Below the pieces are notes generated by a model. The model had not been told where the DNA came from. It did no database searches and was given only the letters and a program-made list of their open reading frames with translations. Source: Trichosporon coremiiforme (Eukaryota; Basidiomycota; Tremellomycetes; Trichosporonales; Trichosporonaceae). Taken from it: DNA of 64,000 nt. This document shows, in pieces, positions 33,886-45,542 of this stretch; the first letter of the stretch is position 1; each line of letters begins with the position of its first letter. The DNA lies in contig BCJJ01000027.1 in assembly GCA_039545355.1 (NCBI GenBank), positions 351,575 to 415,574 on the forward strand, read 5' to 3'. Both the position numbers and the translations under genes were made by a program.

Positions 33886-34132
33886 TGCGCTGGGCTGTGC
33901 TTGTTGATGAGATCACCAAGCGCACTTTCTGATCTTCGGTACGCGTCAGGTTGACTGTTGTCATGATGGTCACGTGACTGACGCGTACGGTGGGGAATGG
34001 ACGCGTGTTTATGGGCAGTTCGTCGCGCCCTGAAAAGTACACCTCAGCCAGGCGCGGCACTGGCCAGTGAAGTCTCTCCAAGTCTGGTCAACTCGCCACT
34101 CACTCCTACTTATACTTCATCGTCTTTTCACC
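33886..34132. promoter_or_regulatory. Bidirectional promoter of NSE2 and RFA1 with three ACGCGT boxes
   Basis: ACGCGT (MluI cell-cycle box, the MBF site in yeasts) occurs at 33941-33946, 33981-33986 and 34001-34006, at 40- and 20-bp spacing. A CACGTG E-box is at 33971-33976. In other fungi MBF drives RPA and replication genes at G1/S; that this holds here is inferred. Confidence 0.6.
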
Positions 34133-36141
34133 ATGGCTAGCCCCCTTACTGCTGGCTTCTGTCAGCGCGCACAGTCCGCCTCCGAGGCGCCCGAGGGCGT
34201 CGAGCCCGTCCTCCAAGTCCTCAGCGTGAAGCGTATCAACTCGCCCGCGTCTGGACCCCAGGCGACTGACCGCTACCGGTGAGAATAGAAATCTGACGCG
34301 TCGAAAATCAACACGAACACCATGCTGATACCATGCAGCGTCATCCTTTCCGATGGAGAGTACTTCATCCAGTCCATGCTGGCCACCCAGCTGAATCACC
34401 TTGTCGAGAACGACGAGCTTGAGAAGAATACCGTCATCAAGCTCACTTCCTTCGTCATCAACACTGTCCAGAACCGCAAGTGAGTCATCATCTCACCATA
34501 TCGTCATCGCGTAAGCTGACATGAAGACTTATCATTATCCTCGCCCTCGAGCGCCAGGACTGGAATGGCCAGAAGGTTGGAAACCCCGTCAATGTTGACC
34601 AGCGCGCCGCGGGAGGGGTCGCTTCCCCTGCCCCCGAAGCCGCCCCTGTCACGAATGGCGCCGCCAGCCGTGGAGGCGCGTCGAACGCGCGCCCGGCAGC
34701 CGCCCCGCGTGGCCCCAGCCGCGACATGGGCCCTATCTTCCCCATCGAGGGCCTCAGCCCGTATCAGAACAAGTAAGCTGTCATCCGGCACGAGTAAGCT
34801 GACTCTCAGGTGGACGATCAAGGCGCGCGTCACGCAGAAGTCGGACATCAAGCACTGGTCGAACCAGCGTGGTGAGGGCAAGCTCTTCAGCGTCACCCTC
34901 ATGGACGAGACTGGCGAGATCCGCGCGACTGGCTTCAACGACCAGGTTGATGCGTTCTACAACCTGCTCGAGGAAGGCAGGGTCTTCTTTATCTCCAAGG
35001 CTCGCATCAACATCGCCAAGAAGCAGTTCTCCACCGTCAACAACGAGTACGAGATCACCTTTGAGAACCAGACCGAGATTGAGCCTGTGAGTTTAGCTTC
35101 TGTGGGGACTAGCTGACGTCAGTGTGGCGATGACAAGAGCGTCCCGGAGATCAAGTACAGCTTCACGAAGCTGAATGACCTGGAGAGCCTGCAGAAGGAC
35201 GCAACGACCGATGTCATCGGTGTTGTGCAGGAGGTGCACGAACTCGGACAGATCACCTCCAAGGCGACGCAGAAGCCGTTTAACAAGCGTGACATCCAGA
35301 TCGTCGACCAGAGCGGCCAGTCTGTCCGCCTCACGCTTTGGGGCAAGACGGCCGAGAACTTCAACCACATCGACCACCCTGTCGTCGCGTTCAAGGGCGT
35401 CAAGGTCAGCGACTTTGGCGGCCGCTCGCTGTCCATGTTCTCGTCGGCCACCATGTCTATCAACCCGACCACAGAGGAGGCTTGCGCTCTTCGTGGATGG
35501 TGAGTTTACCGTTGCTCGCAGTGGAGCTGACAAGCAGGTACGACTCTGTAGGCCAGACCGCGAACTTCAAGCAGTACACAAACTCTGGCGCGATGAACTC
35601 TGTTTCGCGGCCTGACGAGATCAAGACGATCGGACAGGCGAAGGACGAGCAGCTCGGCATGACGGATAAGACGGACTACTTCTCCGTGTGCGCGACGATC
35701 TTATACATCAAGCAGGAGACGTTCTCGTACCCTGCCTGTCCCGGCGAGGGTTGCAACAAGAAGCTGATTGACGAGGGCGGCGAGTGGCGATGCGAGAAGT
35801 GCAACCGGACGTACCCTGGCCCGGTGCACCGCTACATCCTGCAGATGAACGTCATCGACCACACGGGCTCGTTCTGGATCACAGGCTTCAACGACGTTGC
35901 GGAGCAGATCATGGGAGTCTCCGCCAACGAGCTGTTCAAGCTCAAGCAGGAATCGGATCCCGAGGCCGACAAGTACTTCACGCGAGCGGCCGGCCGCGAG
36001 TGGGGCTTTAAGATCATGGCCAAGCAGGACTTCTTCAACGACACGGCCCGCGTGCGCTACCAGGCTCGCTCATGCGCACCTATCAACTACGCCCAGAGCT
36101 CGCAGGCGCTCGTCGACAAGATCGAGGCGATGGCCGTTTAG
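34133..36141 (+). CDS. RFA1: Replication protein A large subunit (RPA70)
   Basis: Binds single-stranded DNA in replication, repair and recombination with RPA32 and RPA14. Six exons: 34133-34278, 34339-34479, 34527-34772, 34810-35086, 35123-35499 and 35538-36141 (596 residues; family about 600-620), all phases fit. Order: N-terminal OB domain ([18 protein letters not shown]), Pro/Ala/Gly linker, DBD-A ([20 protein letters not shown], then [20 protein letters not shown]), DBD-B ([29 protein letters not shown]), and DBD-C with a C-x4-C-x13-C-x2-C zinc ribbon near residues 462-484. The C-terminus ([20 protein letters not shown]) matches the family. Divergent from NSE2. Confidence 0.97.
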
Positions 36142-36430
36142 TGAACGGCGCGCCTGTTTGATAGAGTTTAATCGAAGAAGACAGACGAAAGGAAGTTGTT
36201 CCGTTTCGCTGTTAGGATCACGCACCCATCGCCGGAGTGCTATGTACAAAGCCAGCCGATGTAGTACCACAAAAATGCACAGTAGTATAGTTTTGCTCTC
36301 CACGACCGGGCTCCAAGATTGTAGGACATTACTGGCACATATACATGACACAAATACACAGTCGTTACCGCCTTTCCACCTCCCCTCGGCCCGTTGACAC
36401 TCGAGGTGCGCTCGCCCGCTCCAACCGCGG

Positions 36431-37621
36431 CTACAACCCGCGCCACCGGTCCATCTGTCTCTGGAGCGCCTTGACTGCCTCCTGCTGCACCTGATCGCGA
36501 ACACGCCTCTTTTCGTCCTCGTTCAGGAACCCTCCCTGGCTGAGCTCGGCCTCGATTCGGCCCGGCGTCAAGTTCATGGGGTTGAACGCGATACTCCTTC
36601 CATCAGACAACGGAATGACACTGGCACCCTCGTCGGGCTCCTCATCGTCCTCGTCCACGTTCCGGCGGAACAGGAGAGATGGCTTGCGCTGCATCGTCCG
36701 CCCTGACCTGCCCGAAGCGACGGAGCGTGTACTCTGCGAGCGGCTGGGGGCTGACCGGCCGGAACGGATCGACTCCGCCTCGGCCTGTCGTTCCATCTCG
36801 TCAGGGTCCGGCAGGTCGTCATCCGGCACGACGGTGGGATCCACGGGCGAGCCGTTCTGTGAGAAGAAGGACTCGTTCCGTCGAGGCGCGCGGGGGGTTT
36901 GCGGGATTCGAGGGGCGAAGACGTGGTCTTGAGGAAGGGTTGAGGCGCCAGTCGCAGAGGGCAGGTCCGGCTTGCGTTTCTTAAGCGACTTGGTGGTACG
37001 GCGCTTCACGGCGGGCGTCGTGGTGCGCGCTGAAAGTTAGCTTTCTTCCAGGACTTCTCTCTTAGCCGCGCCGCGCCGCTAGAGAGTACTGCGAGCGATT
37101 GTGCACTGCCGGGCGGAGAGCACCACCTCAACGACACGAGTCACAAGCTCTACGGGGTTGCGGGATAACTCACGGTTCTTGCTGTTCCTCGGCGATTCCA
37201 GGGGACTCTCCCTCTTTCGCTTGGCTAACTCAAGCGTCTCCGCCTGGTCACGCTCGGGGTGCTGTTCCGCGAACTGCTTCTGCGCAATGGCGCGAGACGT
37301 CGCAACAAAGCTGCCGGCCCAGCAGGCATCGAGCTCGCCGAGCGTCATGCCGCGCATGCTACGCGGGATCTTTAACATGTCTGCGTCGACTTGGGCGAGG
37401 AACGTTGAGAGGGCGAGCTCAAGCTGCTGTCTCATCATCCTCGTGCGATCCGCGACTGTCATCAGCACGTGCTAGGCATTCATTTGGTGGTCTGTCAACC
37501 TACCTTCCAGATCGAAGTTGTCGAGGATCGCCTGCTGCGCGCTCTTAGACTTGAAGGTCTTGCGCTTGGGAGTCTGCATGCTCATGGGCGTGGCGAGGGG
37601 ACGGCATGACTTGGTCGACAT
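36431..37621 (-). CDS. NBL1: Borealin/Nbl1, chromosomal passenger complex subunit
   Basis: Borealin forms the helical bundle with Survivin and INCENP that targets Aurora kinase to centromeres. Three exons: 37621-37504, 37455-37174 and 37029-36431 (332 residues). The N-terminal Nbl1/Borealin domain is reconstructed across intron 1: KSAQQAILDNFDLEVADRTR, then QQLELALSTFLAQVDADMLK and IPRSMRGMTLGEL. The rest is Ser/Arg/Pro-rich with a basic segment (KRRTTKSLKKRK) and a conserved-looking C-terminal helix (LTPGRIEAELSQGGFLNEDE). Start chosen at MSTKS (37621); in-frame codons reach 37720 but look like leader. Longer than budding-yeast Nbl1 (73 residues) and nearer to animal and fission-yeast size. 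The acceptor of exon 3 follows GCTAAC. Confidence 0.88.
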
Positions 37622-39026
37622 GGTCGCGGTTGCTCTGGATGGATGGGAAGGATGCTGCGAGGTTGTAGTTATAGCTGTTTGTTTGGGTGACGGAAAGCAA
37701 GTCAGTCGCGCGGCGGCCACGAGAGATTGCTTCCGCTGAAGTCCATCAGGGTCTGAGTCATTAGTAAGAAAGCTAATGGAGGCTCGTTATTGGGATAAGG
37801 CGAGGTTGTATACAACGCCAGGCTATTGCGGTCACTAATGCCCTGTCATTGATTCTGAGCCTGGGTCGTCACGTGCGCTGCGCCGTGCTGATCCAGAACG
37901 ATTCAAGATACTCCGTTCTGGAGCTAGTGCTGTGCATGCACCGTCTCATGCGCCATTCAGCCCTCGTGCCCTCTTGGCCGCTCTTACGCCCTCTTGGCTC
38001 CGCAGCCAGCGCACAGGTCTGCCTTTAGACGGATGACGTGAAGTTAATTCTTGGCACACAATGCACCAAAATGGTCTACTTACCCTGCATGACCACTTGT
38101 CAATCGCGAATCCAATTAGTTGAAACAAGTCGAGATCAATGGGCACCCTGCTAGCAATGCATGTTGGTTGTAGTTCCTGATGAGGAAGGAGTCTGGACTG
38201 CATGAGTTACGGGGTGACCAATGACTTGCAGAGTGACCCAAGTGACCCCGGTGACCCCAAGCGACCTGGCCGCGCAGGTCGACGCTGATTTGCGGGCAGG
38301 AAGCCTGAGAACCGAGGCGACGCCGATCACGGTTATCTGCCGACGTCATAACGGTCGTCTACAGTTGTCGTCAAGCAGTGCCTGCCTGCCGACTGCGCTG
38401 ACTGCATGTGAGCCTGATTCCACTTCTGACCGACATTTTCCTCCAGTTCTGCGTGTGTGCATCGCCGTCGTATCCCTTCCATCACTGCAACTAGAACGTG
38501 ACACCGACGCATCTTTCCTTCTGCGGAACGACTACGCCAGCCACCACGTTCGCCGCGTCCTTGCCCTTGGAACACTTGGTCTGACGCCACCCATCGAAAA
38601 GTCGGTGTTTAATCGAGGATAAGGCGCTCCTGAGCGCTGAGCGTCTTCCAGCCAGCCAAAGGACCATCAAGTGACTAGGCCAGCGAAGGAACCCGCTACT
38701 CCGCGACCTTAACTTAGCCCTCCGCCCAGCGACGCGGACCCGCAGCGACACGGAGCGACAACGTCGTTCTTGTGGAGATCCGCAAACGTCTTTTCTCCAT
38801 CATCACGATCTACGATCACGCTTCACGATCCGCCTAACGACTGGTCTTCTCCGGTGGCGAAACTCGGCTGAGCCTTTGCCCAGATCAAACTTCGTTCCCA
38901 CATCCCACCGCCCACTACCTACAACCTCGCTAAGCGTCTCAGAGATCCTTAAGAGAAGCTCGCACTCGATTTCTTCACCTCCCTCTACGCCACGACCGAC
39001 AGCACATAAAGAGGGACACAGCGACA
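37622..39026. other. Divergent intergenic region
   Basis: 1.4 kb between Borealin (-) and the next plus gene. No gene seen; the plus frame 38221-38622 has no motif. Direct TGACCC/GTGACCCC repeats occur at about 38213-38262. Contains both promoters. Confidence 0.45.
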
Positions 39027-40890
39027 ATGCCCCCCATCGCCCCGCCCCCGCTAAACATGACCAGCAGCTCTCCGAGCAGCAGGGATCAATTCGGGCATAT
39101 CCAGAGTACGGATCAGCTGCACTGCGAGTTGGCGGCGTGCCGGAGCGACGAACGCGCACTGGCCGTTTTGAGGGGATACATCGCGCCGCGGGCTGAGAAC
39201 AAGAGGGCGTGCGATAAGGTCCTGAACGAGGTCGATGTGAAGGTGAGTTGACGAGTGTCGAGGCGATATCTGGGTTAGGCTCGATGAGGCTCGATGGCGG
39301 GCACGAGAGGAGCTGGGTGGGTAACCAAGTAACCAAAGCTGACTCCAGTTCCCACAACACTCGAAAAGCGTGCAGGCAGTCAAGATGCAGTACGGCCTAA
39401 AGCCGCGGCGCTCAGCGACTGCTCAGATTCGCGCGCGCGGAGCCACTCCCATTCGTTCCGCCACGGGCACGACCTCTCCCACCGATATGCTGTCCCTGGA
39501 CGTTCGCTCGTATCTGCGACAAGCCGAAGCTTCTTCCAGCCGCGCGCCTGCCGGTCCGGGCGGTCTGCCGCCCTACTCCGAGCGCGACCCCGACCCAGCG
39601 TCGACGATGATGCTGGAGCGACGTCTGGCCTCAGAGCTGAACGAACTCGGCGGTCTCAGTGGGTTCTGCGTCGAGTCAACGGACCCAGATTACCTCGGTA
39701 GCATTCGCGAGGAGCGGGACGAGAACGAGAGCCGCCGGTTCAGTGCCGGCGAAGCTGGAGAAAGGCGCTCGCCGATCGAGGAAAGGAATCGAAACGAGAA
39801 CGCCGCAAGGAGGCTAAGCTTGCCTGTGCTCCCTGTGCGGAGAGACGAGCGGCGCGATCCCCAGGAGAGAGGTAGGGAAGGACCAAGGGATGCGAGACTT
39901 CGGGAACAGAGAAGAGAGTCAGCCCGTGGGACACGGGGAGAAGTGCGTGACCAGCGAGACGCCGCACTCGGTGACTGCCGCGAGTCGAGGGGAGCGCAGC
40001 TTCGCAGACCATCCGGTGTGCACCGGTTTTCGCGCTCGGGCTCGGAGGCGAGGGATGCGCCTCGACGGTCAGGCAACTCGATGGAGTTCATTCAGCCCCG
40101 CCAGCTCAGAGGTACGGCCTCGCTGTCGGCCCCTCACCCGCCGCCGCCCGCTCGTGCCCCGAGCACACCTGCCAACCCTGCTGAGTCTCCAGTCTCGCCC
40201 ACCACAACGGATGCACCGAGCGCTGCGTCTTTGACAGCGCTTCGAACTCCGCCCCCACTCCCGCCACGCCCGGCCCAGCACCGCGCCTCCTCGTGGCTCC
40301 CGCCCCCCCCTCCCCTGCCGCGCATCGACACCGAGTCCCTCCTCGAGCACTCGCCAATGGGCTCAGGCTCGGGCTCCGCCTCGCCGCGCTCCTCCGCTTC
40401 CGAGAGCCCTGTAACCCCCGTTACGCCAGTCATGGCTCGTCCTCCCTCCCCTCCCGCTTACTCCACCCTCGATCCTCGTGCAGTCACATGCTCGCCGCCC
40501 ACGACCTCCCTCAATGTGCGCCCCCGCCGGTCGCTGCGCAACCCCTCCGCCTCGCACGCTCCGCCGACCCTCCCGCCCCTGAACCAGCTCGGCACTCGCG
40601 CCGATCAGAGGACGATGGGCGACCTGATGAGCGACATCGTGCCCGTCGCTGGCTCCGGGCCAGGGCTGGGGCTGGGTTCGCCGAGCGGGTACGGTGGCGA
40701 GAGTGTGTGCGTGCCCGCGGCCATTTCGCCGCTGGGCGAGGACATGGTCATCCCCGCGAGTGAGCGGTATGGCGAGCGCTACGCAGCGCTGGCGGGCAAC
40801 GCCCACGCCGCAGCGACGGGCAACGGGGGCCGGATTAAGAATCTGATGAAGCGGTGGAGCGGTGGCAACAGACGCATGGCGGCTGCGTAG
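39027..40890 (+). CDS. Ser/Pro/Arg-rich disordered protein, unknown function
   Basis: Two exons: 39027-39242 and 39349-40890, intron 106 nt with GCTGAC branch and CCAG acceptor, phase 0 (585 residues). The first exon and start of the second form a small folded-looking part (STDQLHCELAACRSDERALA, then LRGYIAPRAENKRACDKVLN) resembling a helical pair. The remainder is low complexity: Arg/Glu-rich (about residues 170-290), then long Pro-rich runs (PPPPPARAP, PPPLPPRP, PPPPPLPR) of SH3-ligand type, then Ser/Thr-Pro. The C-terminus KNLMKRWSGGNRRMAAA is basic and amphipathic. No family recognised. The Pro motifs suggest a scaffold or cytoskeletal partner, which is a guess. Confidence 0.7.
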
Positions 40891-40945
40891 GCGGCACACC
40901 ATGGACACGGGTAGATATGGCACGGGTAGATATGGCATCGACATT

Positions 40946-41390
40946 GCATCACATGCAGCTTGTATTCGCGGTCTGGATTTGAGGCGCTTGGAACTGAGGC
41001 ACTGGAGGCACTGGAGGCGCTTGAGGCGCTCGCGGCGCTCGCGGCGCTGGCTGGCATTCACGATCTGGCGATCTGGAACTGGGGCACGACGCACATCCAC
41101 AGAACTGACTCGGGCAGACAGCTCCATCCCGGTTTGGACTTACACATCATTCCTCATTAGCTTACGTCGTTATCTCTGCCCCCTCTCATCGGATAGCTAC
41201 GTCGCCGAGCTTGATGCCAGCTGATCAAATCAACCTTGCACCGCGTCACATGCAGATCGTACGCCGCATCACATGCAGCTCGCATTCTTCGCGACCTGGA
41301 ACGAGGCACTCGCAGTTGATGTCACGGAATGCGGCCAGTCGGGGCGCCTCGGGTCGGAGCGACTGCCCTCCGCGACCACGTCGTTATCTC
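40946..41390. repeat. Diverged direct duplication downstream of 40890
   Basis: GCATCACATGCAGCT occurs at 40946-40960 and 41266-41280, each followed by related sequence (GAGGCACT) and then by ACGTCGTTATCTC at 41164-41176 and 41378-41390. The shared order suggests an old tandem duplication with length change between copies. Confidence 0.6.
40981..41053. repeat. 9-bp periodic repeat (GGCRCTNGA/GGCGCTCGC)
   Basis: About eight units around GAGGCACTG, GAGGCGCTT and GCGGCGCTC in tandem, in the noncoding stretch. Confidence 0.75.
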
Positions 41391-42023
41391 CCCTCGCTTA
41401 CACCTGTCACGAAGTAGGCACAACACCGACTTGATTCCAATGCTGATTCCTGCATGCGATCGGCCCTGGAGATTTTTTTTTTCCACAATCCCCCTTGGCC
41501 ATACAGAGCTGGCCTTCGGACTGAGTAGGATCTGAGGCCTCTTCCAGTTCAGGTGCAGCCGGAGCCACTTCGAGCCGAGCTGCAGCTGGAAGCTCTTCGA
41601 ATCTTGAATGGTCTCATGTCATGATGCGTTACAAATCCCGAGTATTGTACAACTGCTAATGATGGATGGAATGGGGGTGTTCCGTGTGTTTGCGATGTAT
41701 GTGGTGGGTACGTGGTACGTAGACTTTCGTTCGTCGAGCGTGTCTATTTTGGAGTTGGTCTTCCCCTACTTCTGTCTTCCTCGTGTCTTCTTTCGTATGG
41801 ATCTTCTTGACTCCTTTTTATGCAGTTACAGCGCCGGGGACACGGACAATGTATGCTGCGCGAGGACGCACAGCGACAGCGCCCACATCGCCCGCTTCTT
41901 CCTCCTTGCTTCTTGCTGCCTTCTTGCCCAGAATCCTATCGTCAACCTGCCTTCGCTCCGCCTCCGCCGGCTCAGCAAGCGGTTCAACTGGGTGATGCCA
42001 GCTTCGCCGTCCTGCCAGCCCAC

Positions 42024-43352
42024 TCACAGCATCCGGAGTCTCCGGAGCGTCACGCGAATGCCGCCCCCGATGCCCTTCTCGCCCTTGCCTGCCATACCGA
42101 GATTCGGACTTGACGCGGCGGCGGTGGAACAGAAGTTGGCGGCGAGGTTGTGCGCTTCGCGGACCTCAGTGGGGGGCTCCGCGTTCGTCGCGCCCATCAG
42201 GATCTCCTCGGCAGCGACGCATTCGAGGTGGATCAAGGCCTGACCTCCGCGCCCATCATACTCGAGCGTTGGAACGATGTCGGCGTTGTTGCGATCGAAC
42301 TTGCCGATCTTGTAGAACTTTGAGATCTTCAAGATCATCTTCTTGAACTCAGGGTACTCGTGCTCGAGCTGGATCAGGTCGAAGCCGACGCTGTGCCGCC
42401 GGTTCGCCTCCTCGATGTTGTACTTGACGAACGCGAGGAGCGTCTGGTGCAGCGTCCTGAGGGTCAGCGGCTGGTCAGGACGTAATGTGGGGTATTAGTT
42501 CGATCGGGGTCAGGAACACCACCGCTGCCCCGCTCTTGGCCTCCGAGTTGCAGCATGCCCATTTAACCCCACCCGAGGCTACAGCCCGATCAACCCTTGC
42601 CCGAAGACGAGGCCCGATGTACGATTGCTGCGGACTCAACGTTCATCGGAGGCGTTGCGGACGGGTGCGATGGTGCGGCGTTGGTGTAGGACAAGTGCAA
42701 GACGCAGGACATTGGTGCAGGACACAGGCTCTCGGTCCGGGCCTCCGTGCCCCAGCTCAGGGCGCAGTCCCCAACCACCAGCCAACCCGTAAGCATATCC
42801 ACGAAACCATGACTGTCGACGCAGCCGCGGGCATCATGAAATCGCACCGGTTCAAAATGTGACTCCGGTGTCTGCCGAGTCTGGTGACTGGTGCATTGTT
42901 GGGACCGCGCAGGCTTAGAAGCAAGGGGAGACGGAGGCCCGGCCCAGTCACCTAATTTTGGCGAGGAGGCGCGGAGGCGCGTTCCTTAGATCGACCTCGT
43001 TTCGTGTTCAACCGTCCTGGTCCTGTGTGGACCTATTTTCGCTCATGTCCGTCGCACTCAAACGACACGGGGAATGAAGCAATCGGCCACGATCGGGTAT
43101 ACACGCAGGCTGTACTCACTTGGTCTTATTCGTACCACGCAGCAGAGCAAGATGCAGCCGAATGTCCTCAAGGTTCTTCGGCGAGCCCGGTGGGATAGTG
43201 ATGTCGGTCTGGGCGTCAGCGGCTGCGGCGGGAGCATGCGGGAGCAAGCACGAGGCGTCGGGCGCAATGGCGCCCTTCCTCCCACGAAATGTAATGGGGC
43301 GCAGACTCACAGTGATGATCGGCGGTGGTGAGAACGACGGTTTCAGTGACAT
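42024..43352 (-). CDS. Protein of unknown function with unusually long intron
   Basis: Two exons: 43352-43120 and 42456-42024 (221 residues), phase 2, split by a 663-nt intron with clean GTGAGT donor and CTGACCCTCAG acceptor. The N-terminus is Pro/Ala-rich; the folded part is helical and charged: SPKNLEDIRLHLALLRGTNK, then TLLAFVKYNIEEANRRHSVG, FDLIQLEHEYPEFKKMILKI, and AHNLAANFCSTAAA. No family recognised. I end it at the TGA ending at 42024, but splicing near there (GTGACG or GTGAGT donor) could add a basic or acidic tail ending at about 41818-41826; I could not choose between these. An undetected middle exon of length divisible by three cannot be excluded. Confidence 0.6.
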
Positions 43353-44725
43353 GGTTGCTGCGTGCTACCGGGGGAGTGTGTTTGCGAGATGGAGGTGTTG
43401 TCGATGTCGACGTTGACGAGCAAGGTTAAATGACAATGCGAAGCAGAGGCGTCGAGGACCGAGGCCGAGGCGAGACGCGAAGGCTGTGTGGGGAATGTCC
43501 GTGGTAGATATGCAGATGCAGCGTTGTGCCGGCCGGAATGCGTAGAGGTGTGTGAGCTGCCAAGCGGTCGTAAACAGTTGCGCAGGCTTGGATCGGATCT
43601 GGTCTCGGACAATTGGTTGTCTCTCTTGGTTGCCCGTCTAGACTTTGTATGGCGTTGTCGAGAATGTGTATGCTGTGTGCTTTTGTGCTATGCAAGAGCT
43701 GGTAATGCAAGTGGCGGGTTAAGAAGCAAAGGAAAAGTCGGTGCACGAGTGCACGCTCGTGGTTTTATCTGACCTCGCATCATCGGACTAGTGTCGAAGT
43801 AACACAAGGGTCATGTCGCAGTCGCCGCCCGTAGCCTGCGCAAAGCTAGCGAAGCACCAGTGCATCTGGGAGACCGCGCAGCCCCGACGAGACGAGCAGG
43901 GGCAGATCGGGGCACACGGGGCACAGTCCCCAGGGCGGGCACGCCTTTGAGCGCGTTGCGGCAACCACTGCGACAGATGACATTATTGCAGCATGTGCTC
44001 GCTAGACTTTTGCATGTGCAGCGGCTTCTATCTGCGGTGCAAGTGAGTGAGGGTGGTGCGGCCGAAAGGCGAGGACCCTGTGCGCCAAAACGCTGAGCTG
44101 GGTGTAAAGTAGAAAGTGCTTGGGCAGTGTGCCTGGGGAGCTCAGTGCACAGGCAGGACGATGCTGATGCATGAATGGCGCTTCCTTTTTTTGGTATCGC
44201 ACTCCTACTCCCGCAGTGGATCCTCAGGCGGAACTTTAGTCGGCATCGGACCGCTGGCCGAACGCAAACTTGGTGCACCGGGTGGTGCGGTGGTACGGTG
44301 GTGCAGCGTGCGGTGCGGCGCGGTGTCACGATCCACGGCCCAGCATGTCGGCGGACTGACCTAATGACGGCAGGCAAGCAGAGGGAGATGACGTGAGTCA
44401 CCATGCAATCAACCCACACGCTACCCATTAGTGCTATTAATCTATTCAGCGACCCAGCGGGTCGACGGCGGCCTGGCATCCAAGCAAGGTTACGCATTCA
44501 GGTTGACATTTAGAGCCGACCCTGCCCTTGTAATCGGTCCGAGGTGGACGTCACATGGTTCGCTTACTGCATGTGAAACGGTAGACTTGCGGGCGGCGGC
44601 CGGACAGCACGCGGTGATTTGATGACTCGGTCACAAACAACAGTTTCCCCGTCAGCTTCACTGTTGACCTGCTAATCTCCTCCTCTTAGCCCCTCCTCCG
44701 CTCCGGTCAATTCCCCGAGCCTCCC
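43353..44725. other. Intergenic, no gene supported
   Basis: 1.4 kb. The minus frame 43811-44497 (228 codons) is Arg/Cys/Pro-rich with no motif and a doubtful start, so I do not call it. Contains the promoter of the unknown gene ending at 43352. Confidence 0.45.
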
Positions 44726-44916
44726 TTATTTCCCCTTGACCTTCAGCTGCTCCAGCTCCCAAGCTCCCACAAACACACAGCGGAGAAGCAAGGCACCCTG
44801 GATCTTTAACTTCATGTCGTTCGTACCGATCTCGCGACCCTGGGCGTCCATTGTCTTCTCAGCGTTTCTGAAGCCTCTCGAGCAGAGTCGGGGGCACTGA
44901 CCTTGCGACGAGACAT
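44726..44916 (-). CDS. Possible micro-gene, 48 residues, unknown
   Basis: Two tentative exons, 44916-44902 and 44857-44726, would encode a 48-residue basic peptide starting MSRRKKTMDAQGREIGTND and containing LKIQGALLLRCVFVGAWELE. The second exon reads like a real protein tail (charged ends, hydrophobic middle), but the 44-nt intron uses a weak TGAG acceptor, and more upstream exons may exist toward 45100. No family recognised. Low confidence. Confidence 0.3.
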
Positions 44917-45542
44917 CCCGGAGATCTCGTCGTCCCCCCTCTCTCCTTTGCCTAGGACTTGGTGATCGCAAGCGCAATCGGAACAACGTTGATAACTCTG
45001 CCTGAACAATTCACAGACATGCAGCTTGTTCGTAATTTCCGCAGTCGTTCTCCAGCCCCTGCTCCTTAGCTGGCATGCCGGCGGCGAATGCTTCGCTGCA
45101 TAAGATCCACTCCAGCTTGTGTGTTCTGCTCTATCCACATCTCGGCCGAGTCGTCATCTCCTCCCACCGGTTCCGCCTCCCGCCCGCCCGTTCATCGCCG
45201 ATGGACATGGACACAACCTGCCTGACCTGAATACCCCATGTCCAAAGTGTTATTCTGAGGTTCCGTGATCATGGAGTCATTTCTATTCACAAGTCACAAG
45301 CCTAAACCTTCTCACGCTCTGCGCATTCTGCCATACTCCGATGACTCCTTTGGTGTCTAATGGGACTGGTTTCCAGTGTCAGGCAATTGAGCGTGTGACT
45401 GCTTTGGGGGATCAGTGGGACATGACACAACACGCTTCTTTTTCTAGCGCTCCCGGCGGCAATCGTGGCGAAAAAAACGAATACAATGTACATGTGTGAC
45501 TGCTACGGCAATTAATGGCACCTTACGCTGCGCTACCTTTGT
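44917..45542. other. Intergenic downstream of POL1
   Basis: 626 bp between the micro-gene candidate and the POL1 stop. Minus-strand sequence 44917-45120 has spliceable-looking fragments (including a Cys-containing one) that I could not join into a gene. Confidence 0.4.

Larger units (their letters stand above)
40891..42023. other. Convergent intergenic region with repeats
   Basis: 1.1 kb between the ends of the Ser/Pro/Arg-rich gene (+) and the unknown minus gene. Holds a 16-bp tandem copy (CACGGGTAGATATGG, about 40906-40936), a 9-bp periodic repeat and a pair of diverged direct repeats listed separately. No gene seen. Confidence 0.5.

Noticed and set aside
41608..42243. 211-codon plus frame
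   Set aside because: Overlaps in antisense the second exon of the better supported minus gene; composition changes abruptly along it.
43811..44497. 228-codon minus frame
   Set aside because: Arg/Cys/Pro composition typical of random GC-rich frames, no motif, start codon doubtful, no splice context.
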